DNA of 64,000 nt, from contig CAKQRD010000012.1 in the NCBI GenBank assembly GCA_934271275.1, forward strand, positions 1 to 64,000. Direction: 5' to 3'. The stretch is from an uncultured Clostridia bacterium (GTDB taxonomy: Bacteria; Bacillota; Clostridia; Christensenellales; Borkfalkiaceae). Under the pieces are notes generated by a model. It made no database searches and was not told the origin of the DNA. It saw only the letters and a program-made list of their open reading frames with translations. The translations under genes and the position numbers were made by a program. Shown here in pieces: positions 8,832-17,279 of this stretch (position 1 is the first letter of the stretch; each line of letters opens with the position of its first letter).

Positions 8832-10449
8832 CTTTCTCTTCTCCTTTTTCTTCCGCCTGTTTTTCCGCTTCTTCCTTCCATTCCTCTTCGGAAAGGTTGC
8901 TGTCCTTCGCTATACCGAAGTTCTTGTCCTTCTTCTCTTCGGTAAGGTCGAGAGAACCCGTCATCATAAGTCCGAGTTGTTCTTTCGTCGTCTTTTCCGC
9001 GTGGACAATACCCATATTTTTGCCGTGACAAAGCACCATAATCTTGTCGCAGAGGGCAAGCATAACGTCAAGGTCCTCGCCTATGAACAGTATGCCCGTG
9101 CCTTTTTCCTTCTGCTCGTTAAGTATATCGTATATCGCGTAAGAAGAGTTTATGTCGAGACCTCTCACGGGGTAAGCGGTGACTATAACGTTCGGGGAAG
9201 ATTCTATTTCTCTGCCGACCAGAACCTTCTGCACGTTGCCACCAGAAAGCCTTCTTACGGGCGTTTCCGTGGAAGGCGTCACTATCCCGAGCTTTTCTAT
9301 CAAATCTTCCGCGCGTTTTCTCGCGCTCTTTCTGTCTACGAAAGGTCCTTTACCGTCGTCGTAAGTTTTGAGCATCATGTTGTCGGTCACGGAAAAAGAC
9401 GGAACGAGTCCCATTCCCAGCCTGTCCTCGGGGATAAAGCTCATCGAAATGCCTTTTTCTATAATCTTTTTGGAGGGAAGTCCGACAATGCTTTCTCCCT
9501 TGTGCATAATAAAGCCGCTCTCCACCTTACGAAGCCCCGCGATAGCCTCGCAAAGCTCCTTTTGTCCGCACCCCGCGATGCCCGCAACGCCGAGCAGCTC
9601 TCCGCCGCGGATATAAAAGCTTACGTCGTCTATCGCCGTGCTGCCGTCGTCCTTCTTTATCGAAAGGTTTCTTATTTCGAGAAGCGGACGGTCTATATTC
9701 GTTTTGACGCGCTCTATTTTAAGGTCGATTTTCTTGCCGACCATCATTTCGGTAAGCTGTTTTTCGTTCGTTTCCGAAGTATTCACCGTGCCGACGTACT
9801 CGCCCTTGCGGAGAATGGTAACTCTGTCCGAAATTTCCATAACCTCGTTGAGCTTATGGGTGATTATGATAATGGACTTGCCGTCCTCGCGCATCTTTTT
9901 AAGCACCGCGAACAGCTTTTTTATCTCCTGCGGGGTTAAAACCGCGGTAGGTTCGTCGAGAATCAGTATATCCGCGCCGCGGTAAAGCACTTTTATAATC
10001 TCTACCGTCTGCTTTTCGGATACCGACATTTCGTGAATTTTCTTTTTGGGATCTATTTCAAAACCGTATTTCTTCGCAATTTCCGAAACACGGGAATTTA
10101 CGTCTTTCAAATTATAGCGTTTGCCGTCGTTTATACCGAGTACGACGTTCTGCGCGGCGGTAAAAACGTCCACGAGCTTAAAGTGCTGGTGAATCATTCC
10201 GATTTTATAATCGAACGCGTCTTTGGGCGAACGAATGGAAGCTTTTTCGCCGTTTACGAATATTTCGCCCTCGTCGGGATAGTATATACCCGAAATCATA
10301 TTCATAAGCGTAGTCTTTCCCGAACCGTTTTCGCCGAGAAGAGAAAGAATTTCCTCTTTATAGAGGGTAAAGTTTATATCCTTGTTGGCAACTACCGTAC
10401 CGAACCTCTTGGTTACGTTACGCAGTTCCAGCGCGACTTGTTTTTCCAT
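8824..10449 (-). CDS. Nucleoside ABC transporter, double ATP-binding protein
   Basis: A 541-residue protein with two tandem ABC ATPase domains, as in RbsA/YufO. The first has Walker A GENGSGKT (39-46), signature MSVSEKQTVEI and Walker B ILILDEPTAVLT. The second has the degenerate Walker A GVAGIAGCGQKE and signature LSGGNVQKVLVGREI, which is normal in this family. The C-terminus is a short acidic Glu/Lys tail. It energises uptake through the two following permeases. Confidence 0.93.
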   Translation of the reverse strand: MEKQVALELRNVTKRFGTVVANKDINFTLYKEEILSLLGENGSGKTTLMNMISGIYYPDEGEIFVNGEKASIRSPKDAFDYKIGMIHQHFKLVDVFTAAQNVVLGINDGKRYNLKDVNSRVSEIAKKYGFEIDPKKKIHEMSVSEKQTVEIIKVLYRGADILILDEPTAVLTPQEIKKLFAVLKKMREDGKSIIIITHKLNEVMEISDRVTILRKGEYVGTVNTSETNEKQLTEMMVGKKIDLKIERVKTNIDRPLLEIRNLSIKKDDGSTAIDDVSFYIRGGELLGVAGIAGCGQKELCEAIAGLRKVESGFIMHKGESIVGLPSKKIIEKGISMSFIPEDRLGMGLVPSFSVTDNMMLKTYDDGKGPFVDRKSARKRAEDLIEKLGIVTPSTETPVRRLSGGNVQKVLVGREIESSPNVIVTAYPVRGLDINSSYAIYDILNEQKEKGTGILFIGEDLDVMLALCDKIMVLCHGKNMGIVHAEKTTKEQLGLMMTGSLDLTEEKKDKNFGIAKDSNLSEEEWKEEAEKQAEEKGEEKDE

Positions 10450-10521
10450 TAAAACTCTCCGAAAAGAAAAATAAGCCTGTAAGACGGGACTTATCCCGCC
10501 TTACAGGTATTTTTTTGTTAA

Positions 10522-11946
10522 TTAGAACGCGACGTTCAAATAGTTGATGCCGTCTATCTGAATGTTGAAATAAGGAGCGGAACGATAGAAGCTTTCCGCA
10601 AAATAGGTAACGCCGTTCTCGGTTTTGATAGCCTCGGTATCGGCAACGTAATCGCCCCAGTCGTCAACGTCCGCAAGATAAGTGGTGAGCTTTTCGCCCT
10701 TTACGGTGAACTTGGAGCAGTCGAAGATTTTGAGTTCGCCGCTTCTGATTTTAGCCGCAGCTTCGTCTATTCTCGCCTGAGTATCTTTTGCGGGAGCAAG
10801 TTTGCCGAGTTCGGTAAGAGCTACCGAGCCGTCCGCATAAGAATCCGCGGCAAGTTCGCCCGTCCAATCGGTATCCGCAAGCTTACCTTCTTTAGCGCAG
10901 GTGATGAAGTATTCGTAATAAGGCGTCCAGTTGATTTTGGAAGAGACGATGAAGGTGTTGGGGCAGCTTGCTTCGGTACTTCCGTTATAGGAAACGTTGG
11001 GAACTTTATCTTGTTCGCACGCGCTGGGTGCGCCCATGGAGTCCGCGTGCTGGGAAACGAGCGCGCATCCTCTGTCGATAAGGGTTTTAGCCGCTCCTCT
11101 TTCCGCAGTTTCGTCGTACCACGAACCGGTGAACTGAACGTCCATAACGACGTTAGCTACGACGCTCTTAACGCCGAGATACCAAGAAGTGAATCCGGAA
11201 ATAACTTCCGCATAGGTGAACGCGCCGACGTAACCGACTTTGATATTGCCGTTTTCGTCTTTGTTTTTATCCGTGATTTTGCCTTCGGCCTGCATTTCCG
11301 CAAGCTTCGCGCCTGCCGCAACGCCCGCAAGGTATCTGCCTTCGTAGATGGAAGCGAACGCGTTGTGATAGTTGGAAAGTCCGGAAGAATGAGCCTTCGT
11401 GCCGGTAGCGTGGAAGAACTGTACGTTGGGTTTAGCTTTTGCGGCTTCCATAAGGAAGGGTTCGTGACCGAAAGAGTCCGCAAAGATTACCTGACAGCCC
11501 TGATCCGCAAGGTCGAGAGCAGCGTCTTTGCATGCCGCGGTTTCGGGTATGTTGGATCTGATCAGGAGGTTTGCTTCCGCAATACCCTGATTCTTGCAAG
11601 CGGCTTTTATCGCGTCGAGAAAGTTCTTATCGTAGGTGGAGTTATCGTCGTGCAAGGTTATGATACCGACTTTAAGATCTTCCGTAGCTATCGCGGTGAG
11701 CTTGGGAGCAGCTTCGTTGCAACGAACGCATTTCTGATCCTTATAGCTGTGACCGAGCGCGTCGGTTTTGGTTTCGTAAGAATCTCCGCACGAGCAGGTG
11801 AACTTCGTTACGCCTTGTTCGGTGCAAGTGCCTTTGCTGACGACAGAGCCGACGTATTCGTGCTTATGTCCGCCGCAAGCGCCGAGACCGAAGCAGCAAG
11901 CCGTGGCAATTACTGCCGCAAGCAACGTTGTGAAAAGTTTCTTCAT
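10522..11946 (-). CDS. BMP-family nucleoside-binding lipoprotein with extra Cys-rich N-domain
   Basis: Substrate-binding component of the purine nucleoside importer. It begins with a lipoprotein signal peptide ending in LGAC at residue 24 (lipid on Cys). Residues about 85-450 match the BMP/PnrA fold (KVGIITLHDDNSTYDKNF at the start, GYVGAFTYAEVISGF later). Between them, residues about 26-80, lies a His/Cys-rich segment (GTCTEQGVTKFTCSCGDSY and LGHSYKDQKCVRCNE) resembling Cys-rich repeats of clostridial surface proteins and plausibly metal-binding. That insert is not part of a standard BMP protein. The gene lies 41 bp after xpt. Confidence 0.9.
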   Translation of the reverse strand: MKKLFTTLLAAVIATACCFGLGACGGHKHEYVGSVVSKGTCTEQGVTKFTCSCGDSYETKTDALGHSYKDQKCVRCNEAAPKLTAIATEDLKVGIITLHDDNSTYDKNFLDAIKAACKNQGIAEANLLIRSNIPETAACKDAALDLADQGCQVIFADSFGHEPFLMEAAKAKPNVQFFHATGTKAHSSGLSNYHNAFASIYEGRYLAGVAAGAKLAEMQAEGKITDKNKDENGNIKVGYVGAFTYAEVISGFTSWYLGVKSVVANVVMDVQFTGSWYDETAERGAAKTLIDRGCALVSQHADSMGAPSACEQDKVPNVSYNGSTEASCPNTFIVSSKINWTPYYEYFITCAKEGKLADTDWTGELAADSYADGSVALTELGKLAPAKDTQARIDEAAAKIRSGELKIFDCSKFTVKGEKLTTYLADVDDWGDYVADTEAIKTENGVTYFAESFYRSAPYFNIQIDGINYLNVAF

Positions 11947-11987
11947 TATAAAAACCTCCTGACCCTTTCGGGTTTGATTACCTGTGT

Positions 11988-12560
11988 TTATCTGCGGAAA
12001 ACGATTTTGCCGTTTTCCATACTTTCTATTATTGCCAACGAGAACACGTCGTAGCCCTTTTCGCGAAGCTTGTCCCCGCCGCCCTGAAAGCCTTTTTCTA
12101 TCGCGACCGCGCAGCCGACCGTTTCCGCGCCCGCTTCGCTTACTATTTTTATAAGCGCGTTGAGAGCTTCTCCGTTAGCGAGAAAATCGTCTACGATGAG
12201 AACTTTCGCGCCCTTTTTAAGATATTCCGCGGGAACTATCAGCACGTTGTTTTTCCGGTGCGTATATGAATAGCAATCCGCCGAATAAACCTCGCCTTCT
12301 ACGTTAGAAGTCTTGCTCTTTTTGGCAAACAGCGCGTCCACGCCGAGCTTTTCCGCAACGAGTACCGCAATCGCGATGCCCGAAGCCTCTACCGTAAGAA
12401 CGTCGGTAACGCCCGCGGCTCTGAAATGCTCCGCAAACTCTTCCGCAAGCGCGGATAAAAGCTTTACGTCCAGTCTGTTGTTCAGAATCGCTCCGACTTT
12501 AAGTACGTTACCTTCTAAAACCTTTCCCTTTTCCGTTATCGCCTTTTCCAGAAGCTCCAT
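11988..12560 (-). CDS. xpt: Xanthine phosphoribosyltransferase
   Basis: Converts xanthine and PRPP to XMP in purine salvage. The 190-residue length and the PRPP-binding loop VLIVDDFLANGEAL are typical of Xpt. AAAGGA lies about 9 nt before the ATG. It is first in the operon, behind a guanine-type riboswitch, so the cell shuts off xanthine salvage and nucleoside uptake together when guanine is plentiful. The downstream transporter genes support the purine assignment. Confidence 0.94.
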   Translation of the reverse strand: MELLEKAITEKGKVLEGNVLKVGAILNNRLDVKLLSALAEEFAEHFRAAGVTDVLTVEASGIAIAVLVAEKLGVDALFAKKSKTSNVEGEVYSADCYSYTHRKNNVLIVPAEYLKKGAKVLIVDDFLANGEALNALIKIVSEAGAETVGCAVAIEKGFQGGGDKLREKGYDVFSLAIIESMENGKIVFRR

Positions 12561-12577
12561 ATCGCGAAAATCCTTTT

Positions 12578-12606
12578 AAAAATCAAAAGAACGAGTAATT
12601 TCTAAC
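12578..12606 (-). terminator. Riboswitch expression-platform terminator
   Basis: On the minus strand AACGGGTTAG and ACTCGTT form a seven-pair stem including one G-U, followed by CTTTTGATTTTT just before xpt. With the aptamer upstream it makes an OFF switch by premature termination. The competing antiterminator was not traced. Confidence 0.55.
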
Positions 12607-12676
12607 CCGTTCCGCAAAGACCAAACTCACTTTCCCGTAGCAGTAAAAAATTCAATGCGGAAAAAGCTTCGTTTTA

Positions 12677-12743
12677 TCCAATAGTCGCGTCTGTGGCGAT
12701 GCGGTAGAAACGTTCGTGCCGTATATACGAACCTATATTGGGT
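12677..12743 (-). ncRNA. Purine (guanine-type) riboswitch aptamer
   Basis: On the minus strand the sequence begins CCAATATAG and closes with GACTATTGG, forming P1, with the conserved J1/2 TATA, the J2/3 element GTTTCTACC, and two stem-loops (GGTTCGTATATACGGCACGAAC; GCATCGCCACAGACGC). This matches the Bacillus subtilis xpt aptamer. The specificity base in J3/1 (GACTA) is C, the guanine/hypoxanthine form, rather than the U (T here) of adenine switches. It controls the xpt-transporter operon. Confidence 0.94.
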
Positions 12744-12764
12744 TGAGATTTAATTTACGCTCTT

Positions 12765-12793
12765 ATTGTATCAAACTCTTAAAGTATTGTCAA
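12765..12793 (-). promoter_or_regulatory. xpt operon promoter
   Basis: On the minus strand: TTGACA (12788-12793), exact 17-bp spacer, TACAAT (12765-12770), 22 bp before the riboswitch. Confidence 0.85.
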
Positions 12794-12895
12794 TCGTTTT
12801 TACCCCGCATTTTCGCGAAATAATTTTTTTGCCGAAAAAGGTCGAATCGACGTCGCTTTTTTCTTTATGAGCCGCGAAGGGCGAGCCGCCGAAAA

Positions 12896-13489
12896 CTATT
12901 CTTCCTCGAAATTTCTTTTAAGTCTCGACCACTCCACGCCGTCCGTCGAATAACGTTCGAGGTATTCCGCGACCTCTTCTTTGGTTTCCACGATTTTGTA
13001 GAGTTTTTTACACTCGTCGTTGATAAAGCCCTTTTCGGCCATTTCGTTCATAATTCTGTCAAGCTCGTCGTAATAGCCCTGCGAGTTGTAAATTACGATC
13101 GCCTTCTTGTGCCGGCCGAGCTGTTTTAAGGTAAGCACCTGAAAAAATTCCTCGAAAGTGCCTATCCCGCCGGGAACTATGACGAACGCTTCGCAGGTAT
13201 CTTCCATCATCTGCTTTCTTTCCGCCATCGTTTCGGTAAAATGCAGTTCGTCGGCCTCGTAAAAAATGCCCTCGAAGCCGCTTTCTTTGAAAAATTCGGG
13301 AATAACGCCGAAAACGTACGCGCCCGCCGCCTTAAAGCCGCGCGCCGCCGCGCCCATAAGCCCTTCGCTCCCCGCGCCGAACACGAGAGAGTGACCTCTT
13401 TCGCCCAAAAACTTGCCGAGATTATAGCAATCTTGTTTATAAGCCTCGTCTATCTTTTCGCTTGCCGCGCCGTATACGCAAATCTTCAT
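12896..13489 (-). CDS. LOG-family nucleoside monophosphate phosphoribohydrolase (TIGR00730)
   Basis: A 197-residue Rossmann-like protein with the family signatures GSEGLMGAAARG (nucleotide-binding) and PGGIGTFEE (catalytic, Glu pair). Relatives hydrolyse N6-modified AMP or AMP to base and ribose 5-phosphate; many are annotated 'cytokinin riboside phosphoribohydrolase' or wrongly 'lysine decarboxylase'. The N-terminus MKICVYGAAS replaces the common VxCGSS string. It lies upstream of the purine operon but is separated from it by the xpt promoter, so it appears to be its own unit. Confidence 0.88.
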   Translation of the reverse strand: MKICVYGAASEKIDEAYKQDCYNLGKFLGERGHSLVFGAGSEGLMGAAARGFKAAGAYVFGVIPEFFKESGFEGIFYEADELHFTETMAERKQMMEDTCEAFVIVPGGIGTFEEFFQVLTLKQLGRHKKAIVIYNSQGYYDELDRIMNEMAEKGFINDECKKLYKIVETKEEVAEYLERYSTDGVEWSRLKRNFEEE

Positions 13490-13588
13490 TTTTTTCGGAT
13501 AGCCTCCCGTCTTTTACCTATTTTAATTTATTTTACCCGCGGTGTCAAACGTTTACGCGGCGTTTTACCTCTTCGCGCCTCTTTTCGT

Positions 13589-13617
13589 TTGCTTTTGCGG
13601 TCTATATATTATATAAT
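13589..13617 (+). promoter_or_regulatory. dut promoter
   Basis: TTGCTT (13589-13594), 17-bp spacer, TATAAT (13612-13617), 45 bp before the dut start. Confidence 0.7.
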
Positions 13618-13662
13618 GTTTTAAAAGATAAGGTTCTAAACAATTTAAGAGGTAAAATTTTT

Positions 13663-14145
13663 ATGAAAAGAATCGCTCAGTTTGAAAAAGTTTCCGAAAA
13701 AGAATACGCAAAGTCCGCGCCCGCAGAATTATACGACAAAATAGTTTTGCCGAGACGAGCCACCTCTGGCAGCGCGGGGTACGACTTTTTCGCGACCGAA
13801 GCCTTTACCCTGAAAGCGGGCGAAACGATTAAAATCCCCACGGGAATACGGGTAAAAATAGAGGAAGGCTGGGTACTTTCTATTTATCCGCGTTCGAGTC
13901 TCGGATTTAAATACCGCTTGACTCTCGACAACACCGTCGGCATCATCGACTCCGATTACTATTTTGCCGAAAACGAGGGGCATATTTTTATAAAAATGAC
14001 CAACTGCGGAAATAAACCGCTCGCCGTGGAAGCGGGCAAGGCTTTCGCGCAAGGCGTGTTTACCGAATACGGCATAACCTACGACGACGATTGTTCTTGT
14101 TCGCGCACGGGCGGACTCGGCAGTACGGATAAAAAATCATTTTAA
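13663..14145 (+). CDS. dut: dUTP diphosphatase
   Basis: Hydrolyses dUTP to dUMP and pyrophosphate, keeping uracil out of DNA. The ATG at 13663 is chosen because AGAGGT lies about 9 nt upstream and the protein then starts at a sensible place (160 residues); the frame is open further upstream. Motifs are slightly divergent: AGYDFFA (motif 1), PRSSLGFKYRL (2), GIIDSDYYFAENEG (3), KAFAQGVFTEYG (4) and RTGGLGSTDKKSF (5). The second position of the motif-2 SS pair is more often Gly, and motif 3 lacks the usual RGE. Confidence 0.92.
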   Translation: MKRIAQFEKVSEKEYAKSAPAELYDKIVLPRRATSGSAGYDFFATEAFTLKAGETIKIPTGIRVKIEEGWVLSIYPRSSLGFKYRLTLDNTVGIIDSDYYFAENEGHIFIKMTNCGNKPLAVEAGKAFAQGVFTEYGITYDDDCSCSRTGGLGSTDKKSF

Positions 14146-14267
14146 CGATTTAATCGCATGTCGTATTTTATAAAAACAAGTCCGATTTTATAAAATACTT
14201 TTTGACGATTTAACTATTCAATCGTTTAACTTTTTAGCGAGGGGTAACGATTGTTTTAAAAATTTAT

Positions 14268-14302
14268 GCGCGCCCGCAAAGCTTTGCGGGCGCGCCGTTT
14301 TT
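14268..14302 (+). terminator. dut terminator
   Basis: A perfect 28-bp palindrome (GCGCGCCCGCAAAG and its complement) followed by CGTTTTT. It lies 120 bp after dut. Confidence 0.8.
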
Positions 14303-14409
14303 CTGTTTTTAATTATTTTTCGTCGGTTTTGCGACCGATTTTTCCGTCACCCTCCCGCCGAGTTTTCTATCGGCTTTCCGCGATTTTTTCCGACCGCTAT
14401 TCGGCGGGT

Positions 14410-15210
14410 TTATAAATCAATCGAAAATTTATAAAGGTCGCTTTTTTTAACGCCCCTGTCCTTGGCGGCTTCTTTAACCGCTTCTTTTTTGTCGTAGCCC
14501 CTGTCCATATAATATTTTATATGTTCGACCTCAGAAAGAGCGGAAAGCGCGTTTTCGGTCTCGCCCTTTTCCACGAGCAGAACGTATTCGCCCTTCGGCT
14601 CCGACGGAAGCCCTTCGGAAAGCTTGAACCTTTCCGCGCGCTCGTACAGCTTGGTTATCTCCTTAACCGCGACGGCGTTTCTCTCTCCCAGCACCTCGTA
14701 AAGCGTTTTTATATCCTTTTCCACGTCGTGCGGGGCGGAATAAAAAGCAAGCGTAAGGTCGAGATTTTTATATTTTTCGAGAAGCTCCGTTCTTTCCTTG
14801 TTTTTTTCGGGAAGAAAGCCCAAAAACGCGACCTTCGTGCCGTCGAGTCCCGAAAGCGCGAGTGCGGAAACGAAAGCGCACGCCCCCGGAATAATCGTAT
14901 ACGGAATATCGTTTTCGATGAGCATATTCACGAGAACCGCCCCCGGATCGGAGATGACGGGCATACCCGCGTCCGAAACGAGCGCAATGTTTTTGCCTTC
15001 TTTAAGCTTTTCCACAAGCTTTTCGCCCGACTCGCGCTCGTTGAATTTATGGTAACTTACGAGCGGCTTTTTTATTCCGTAATGATTTAAGAGAATCGCC
15101 GTGCGGCGCGTGTCCTCGCAGGCGATTTCGTCCACGGCGTTAAGCGTCTCGACGGCTCTGTACGAAATATCTTTTAAGTTCCCTATCGGCGTCGCGACGA
15201 GATAAAGCAT
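14410..15210 (-). CDS. rsmI: 16S rRNA 2'-O-methyltransferase RsmI
   Basis: Methylates the 2'-O of C1402 in 16S rRNA using SAM. The 266-residue protein starts YLVATPIGNLKDIS, followed by EDTRRTAILL and VSDAGMPVISDPG, all diagnostic for the RsmI/YraL family, and ends with a small C-terminal helical domain. It follows trmN6 by 82 bp, as in Bacillus yabB-yabC, but no GIY-YIG gene (yazA) lies between them. Confidence 0.95.
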   Translation of the reverse strand: MLYLVATPIGNLKDISYRAVETLNAVDEIACEDTRRTAILLNHYGIKKPLVSYHKFNERESGEKLVEKLKEGKNIALVSDAGMPVISDPGAVLVNMLIENDIPYTIIPGACAFVSALALSGLDGTKVAFLGFLPEKNKERTELLEKYKNLDLTLAFYSAPHDVEKDIKTLYEVLGERNAVAVKEITKLYERAERFKLSEGLPSEPKGEYVLLVEKGETENALSALSEVEHIKYYMDRGYDKKEAVKEAAKDRGVKKSDLYKFSIDL

Positions 15211-15292
15211 AAATTTTTCTCCTTTTTTCCGAATAACCCCGAAAATTCCGATTTTTGTTCCGTTTTCCGTTTCGCAGTAAAAGAAAGCTGCT

Positions 15293-15958
15293 CTAATTTT
15301 CGGCGTTGCGAAGTATTTTCATTCCGCTTTTGCCGCCCTTTACCGCTTCCACCATAAATAAATACGGCTCTTTTCCCGCCGCCTCTACGAGTTGAAGCCT
15401 TTTCGGCTCTAAATTCGCGCCGCGGAGCGCGCATAAAACGTCCGCCAACCTGTCCGCGCGGTGAACGATGCACGTTCTCCCGCCGAATTTGAGCGCGGCG
15501 GCAACGGCTTTTACAAGCTCCTCCGCGGTAAGGGCGATTTCACGCCTGCAAATCGCGACGGTCTCGCTTTTATCGTGCGCGCCGGAAGCCGCGGGCATAT
15601 ACGGCGGATTGCATAAAACGAGCGAAAACTTGCCGTAATATTCCTTGTCTATATCCTGAACCCTGCAATTAACGGCGGAAAATTTATCCGAAAGCCCGTT
15701 TCTCTCTATGCTTTTGACGGACAACTCGAAAAGCGGCTTTTGCAGCTCGAAAAAGGTGACGCTTTTAATAAGCCCCGCATTAAGCCCGTAAAAATTGAAG
15801 CCGACTATCCCGCTTCCCGAGCAAAAATCGGCTACCACGTCACCTTTTTTCGCTGCCGCGAAACGGCTTAACAGCACCGAATCGGAAGTGAATCGGTACA
15901 GCTCGTCGTCCTGATAAATTTTTATGCCGCAAAGCCCCAAGTCCTCGGTTTCGAGCAT
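15293..15958 (-). CDS. tRNA1(Val) adenine-N6 methyltransferase-like protein (YabB/TrmN6)
   Basis: A 221-residue SAM-dependent methyltransferase. The SAM site is near VVADFCSGSGIVGFNFYG (about 38-55), and the catalytic NPPY motif (CNPPYMPAASG) marks N6-adenine methylation. The family modifies A37 of tRNA1(Val) in E. coli. It precedes rsmI, the standard Firmicute neighbour. Confidence 0.88.
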   Translation of the reverse strand: MLETEDLGLCGIKIYQDDELYRFTSDSVLLSRFAAAKKGDVVADFCSGSGIVGFNFYGLNAGLIKSVTFFELQKPLFELSVKSIERNGLSDKFSAVNCRVQDIDKEYYGKFSLVLCNPPYMPAASGAHDKSETVAICRREIALTAEELVKAVAAALKFGGRTCIVHRADRLADVLCALRGANLEPKRLQLVEAAGKEPYLFMVEAVKGGKSGMKILRNAEN

Positions 15959-16092
15959 ATGTCCTCCTCCCCGCGTTTCGCCCGCCGCCCGCCACGTTTT
16001 TCACAACTCTCACTCGCGGTCGTTCTCTCCCGTCGCGTTTCAATCGCTTTCCTTTCAAACGTTTAAGCAAAAAACGTTTATAAAAACTTATT

Positions 16093-16121
16093 AAGGCGCG
16101 AAAAAATTTTTCGCGCCTTAA
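16093..16121 (-). terminator. Hairpin after the ferredoxin gene
   Basis: AAGGCGCGAAAAA pairs with TTTTTCGCGCCTT. It lies 17 bp past the ferredoxin stop on that strand; the tail is only moderately T-rich. Confidence 0.6.
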
Positions 16122-16138
16122 AAGATTTCTTTTAGAAT

Positions 16139-16312
16139 TTACTCATCTTCGGAAATAGCACCGACGGGGCAACCCGCCGCACAAGCGCCGCAGCTCAAAC
16201 AAGCTTCGGGGTCTATGTTGTACCGGGTATCGCCCTGACTTATCGCGCCGACGGGGCAAGTCTCTGCACAAGAACCGCACGAAATACACTGATCGCTGAT
16301 TTTAAATGCCAT
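16139..16312 (-). CDS. 2x[4Fe-4S] ferredoxin
   Basis: A 57-residue electron carrier. It has two classical CxxCxxCxxxCP cluster motifs: CISCGSCAETCP (9-20) and CLSCGACAAGCP (38-49). The ATG at 16312 has GGAGGTG about 9 nt upstream. Such clostridial ferredoxins serve anaerobic redox enzymes. It lies between ricT and trmN6 on the same strand; RicT also carries iron-sulfur clusters in Bacillus, but a functional link here is only conjecture. Confidence 0.95.
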   Translation of the reverse strand: MAFKISDQCISCGSCAETCPVGAISQGDTRYNIDPEACLSCGACAAGCPVGAISEDE

Positions 16313-16373
16313 AATAGTACACCTCCGTGTTTATTGCTTATATTTTATCACACTTTTTTCGTTTTGTAAACGG

Positions 16374-17279
16374 TTAATCGGAAATTTCCTCGGGAATATC
16401 CGTTAAATCTTCCGAATCGTCTTTGTCACCGCCGTTTCCGCATTCCGCGCAACCGCCGCAGGTCTTTTTGAATTTCAGCTCCGCGGACGGGAAATCTTTA
16501 TAAACCTCGCCGCCGCCGTCTTTGGGAATTTTGACCTTGGTAATCATACGGAGCATATCGTTTGAAACGGCTATGCCGTTGCCTTCGGGAGTGCCGACGG
16601 TCGAGCCTATCTTCGGCACTTTCTTGCAGGCGACCTCGTAGTAATCGTTTTCGTATTCCAGACAACACATAAGCCTGCCGCAAAGCCCGCTTATCTTGCC
16701 GGGGTTAAGGTGCAGTCCCTGATTTTTCGCCATTTTTATGGTGACTTTGCCGAAGTCGGTAAGACTTCCCGCACAACAGCACGTTCTGCCGCACGGCGCG
16801 ATGCCGCCGAGTATGCGCGTTTCGTCTCTTATTCCCACCTGACGAAGCTCTATTCTCAAATGGAAATGCGCGGCGAGAAGCTTTACGAGTTCTCTGAAAT
16901 CCACGCGTTTTTCGGAGGAAAAGAAGTACGAAAGCTTTTTGCCGTCGAAGGAAAATTCGCAACCGATAAGCTTCATAGAAAGCCCCGCTTCGGCGATTTT
17001 TTCTTCCGCGTAGCGCATCGCTTCGGGAATTTTTTCCGCGTTCTCTTTAATTCGCTTTTCGTCCGCTTCCGTAGCTTTTCTCGTGACGGGTTTGAGCGGG
17101 TGCAGAATTTTATCGTCCGGCACGTCTTTCACGTCGAACACGACGATAGCGTATTCCGGACCTTTCGCGGTGTCTACGATAACGCCCGAACCCTCTTTAT
17201 AATGCGAGGTTTCGCTCTCGGGCGAGAAATAATATATTTTAGGGGTGTTTTTGAATTTTACGCCTAATACTTTTGCCAT
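16374..17279 (-). CDS. ricT: PSP1-domain regulator RicT/YaaT
   Basis: In Bacillus subtilis RicT is part of the RicA-RicF-RicT (Y) complex that binds [4Fe-4S] clusters and promotes mRNA maturation and developmental switching. The 301-residue protein has the PSP1 core with conserved cysteines in PCGRTCCCAGS and SGLCGRLMCCLEYE, plus a further KKTCGGCAECGNGG cluster near the C-terminus. It overlaps holB by 16 bp. The tmk-holB-ricT order is conserved in Firmicutes. Confidence 0.92.
   Translation of the reverse strand: MAKVLGVKFKNTPKIYYFSPESETSHYKEGSGVIVDTAKGPEYAIVVFDVKDVPDDKILHPLKPVTRKATEADEKRIKENAEKIPEAMRYAEEKIAEAGLSMKLIGCEFSFDGKKLSYFFSSEKRVDFRELVKLLAAHFHLRIELRQVGIRDETRILGGIAPCGRTCCCAGSLTDFGKVTIKMAKNQGLHLNPGKISGLCGRLMCCLEYENDYYEVACKKVPKIGSTVGTPEGNGIAVSNDMLRMITKVKIPKDGGGEVYKDFPSAELKFKKTCGGCAECGNGGDKDDSEDLTDIPEEISD

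Noticed and set aside
8785..9939. Long rightward open frame of 384 codons antisense to the double ATPase gene
   Set aside because: Arg/His/Tyr-rich product with no family resemblance, lying opposite a gene whose motifs are unmistakable; codon pattern mirrors the true gene.
11011..12054. Rightward open frame of 347 codons opposite the BMP and xpt genes
   Set aside because: Shadow frame spanning two real genes on the other strand, with no motif or ribosome binding site.
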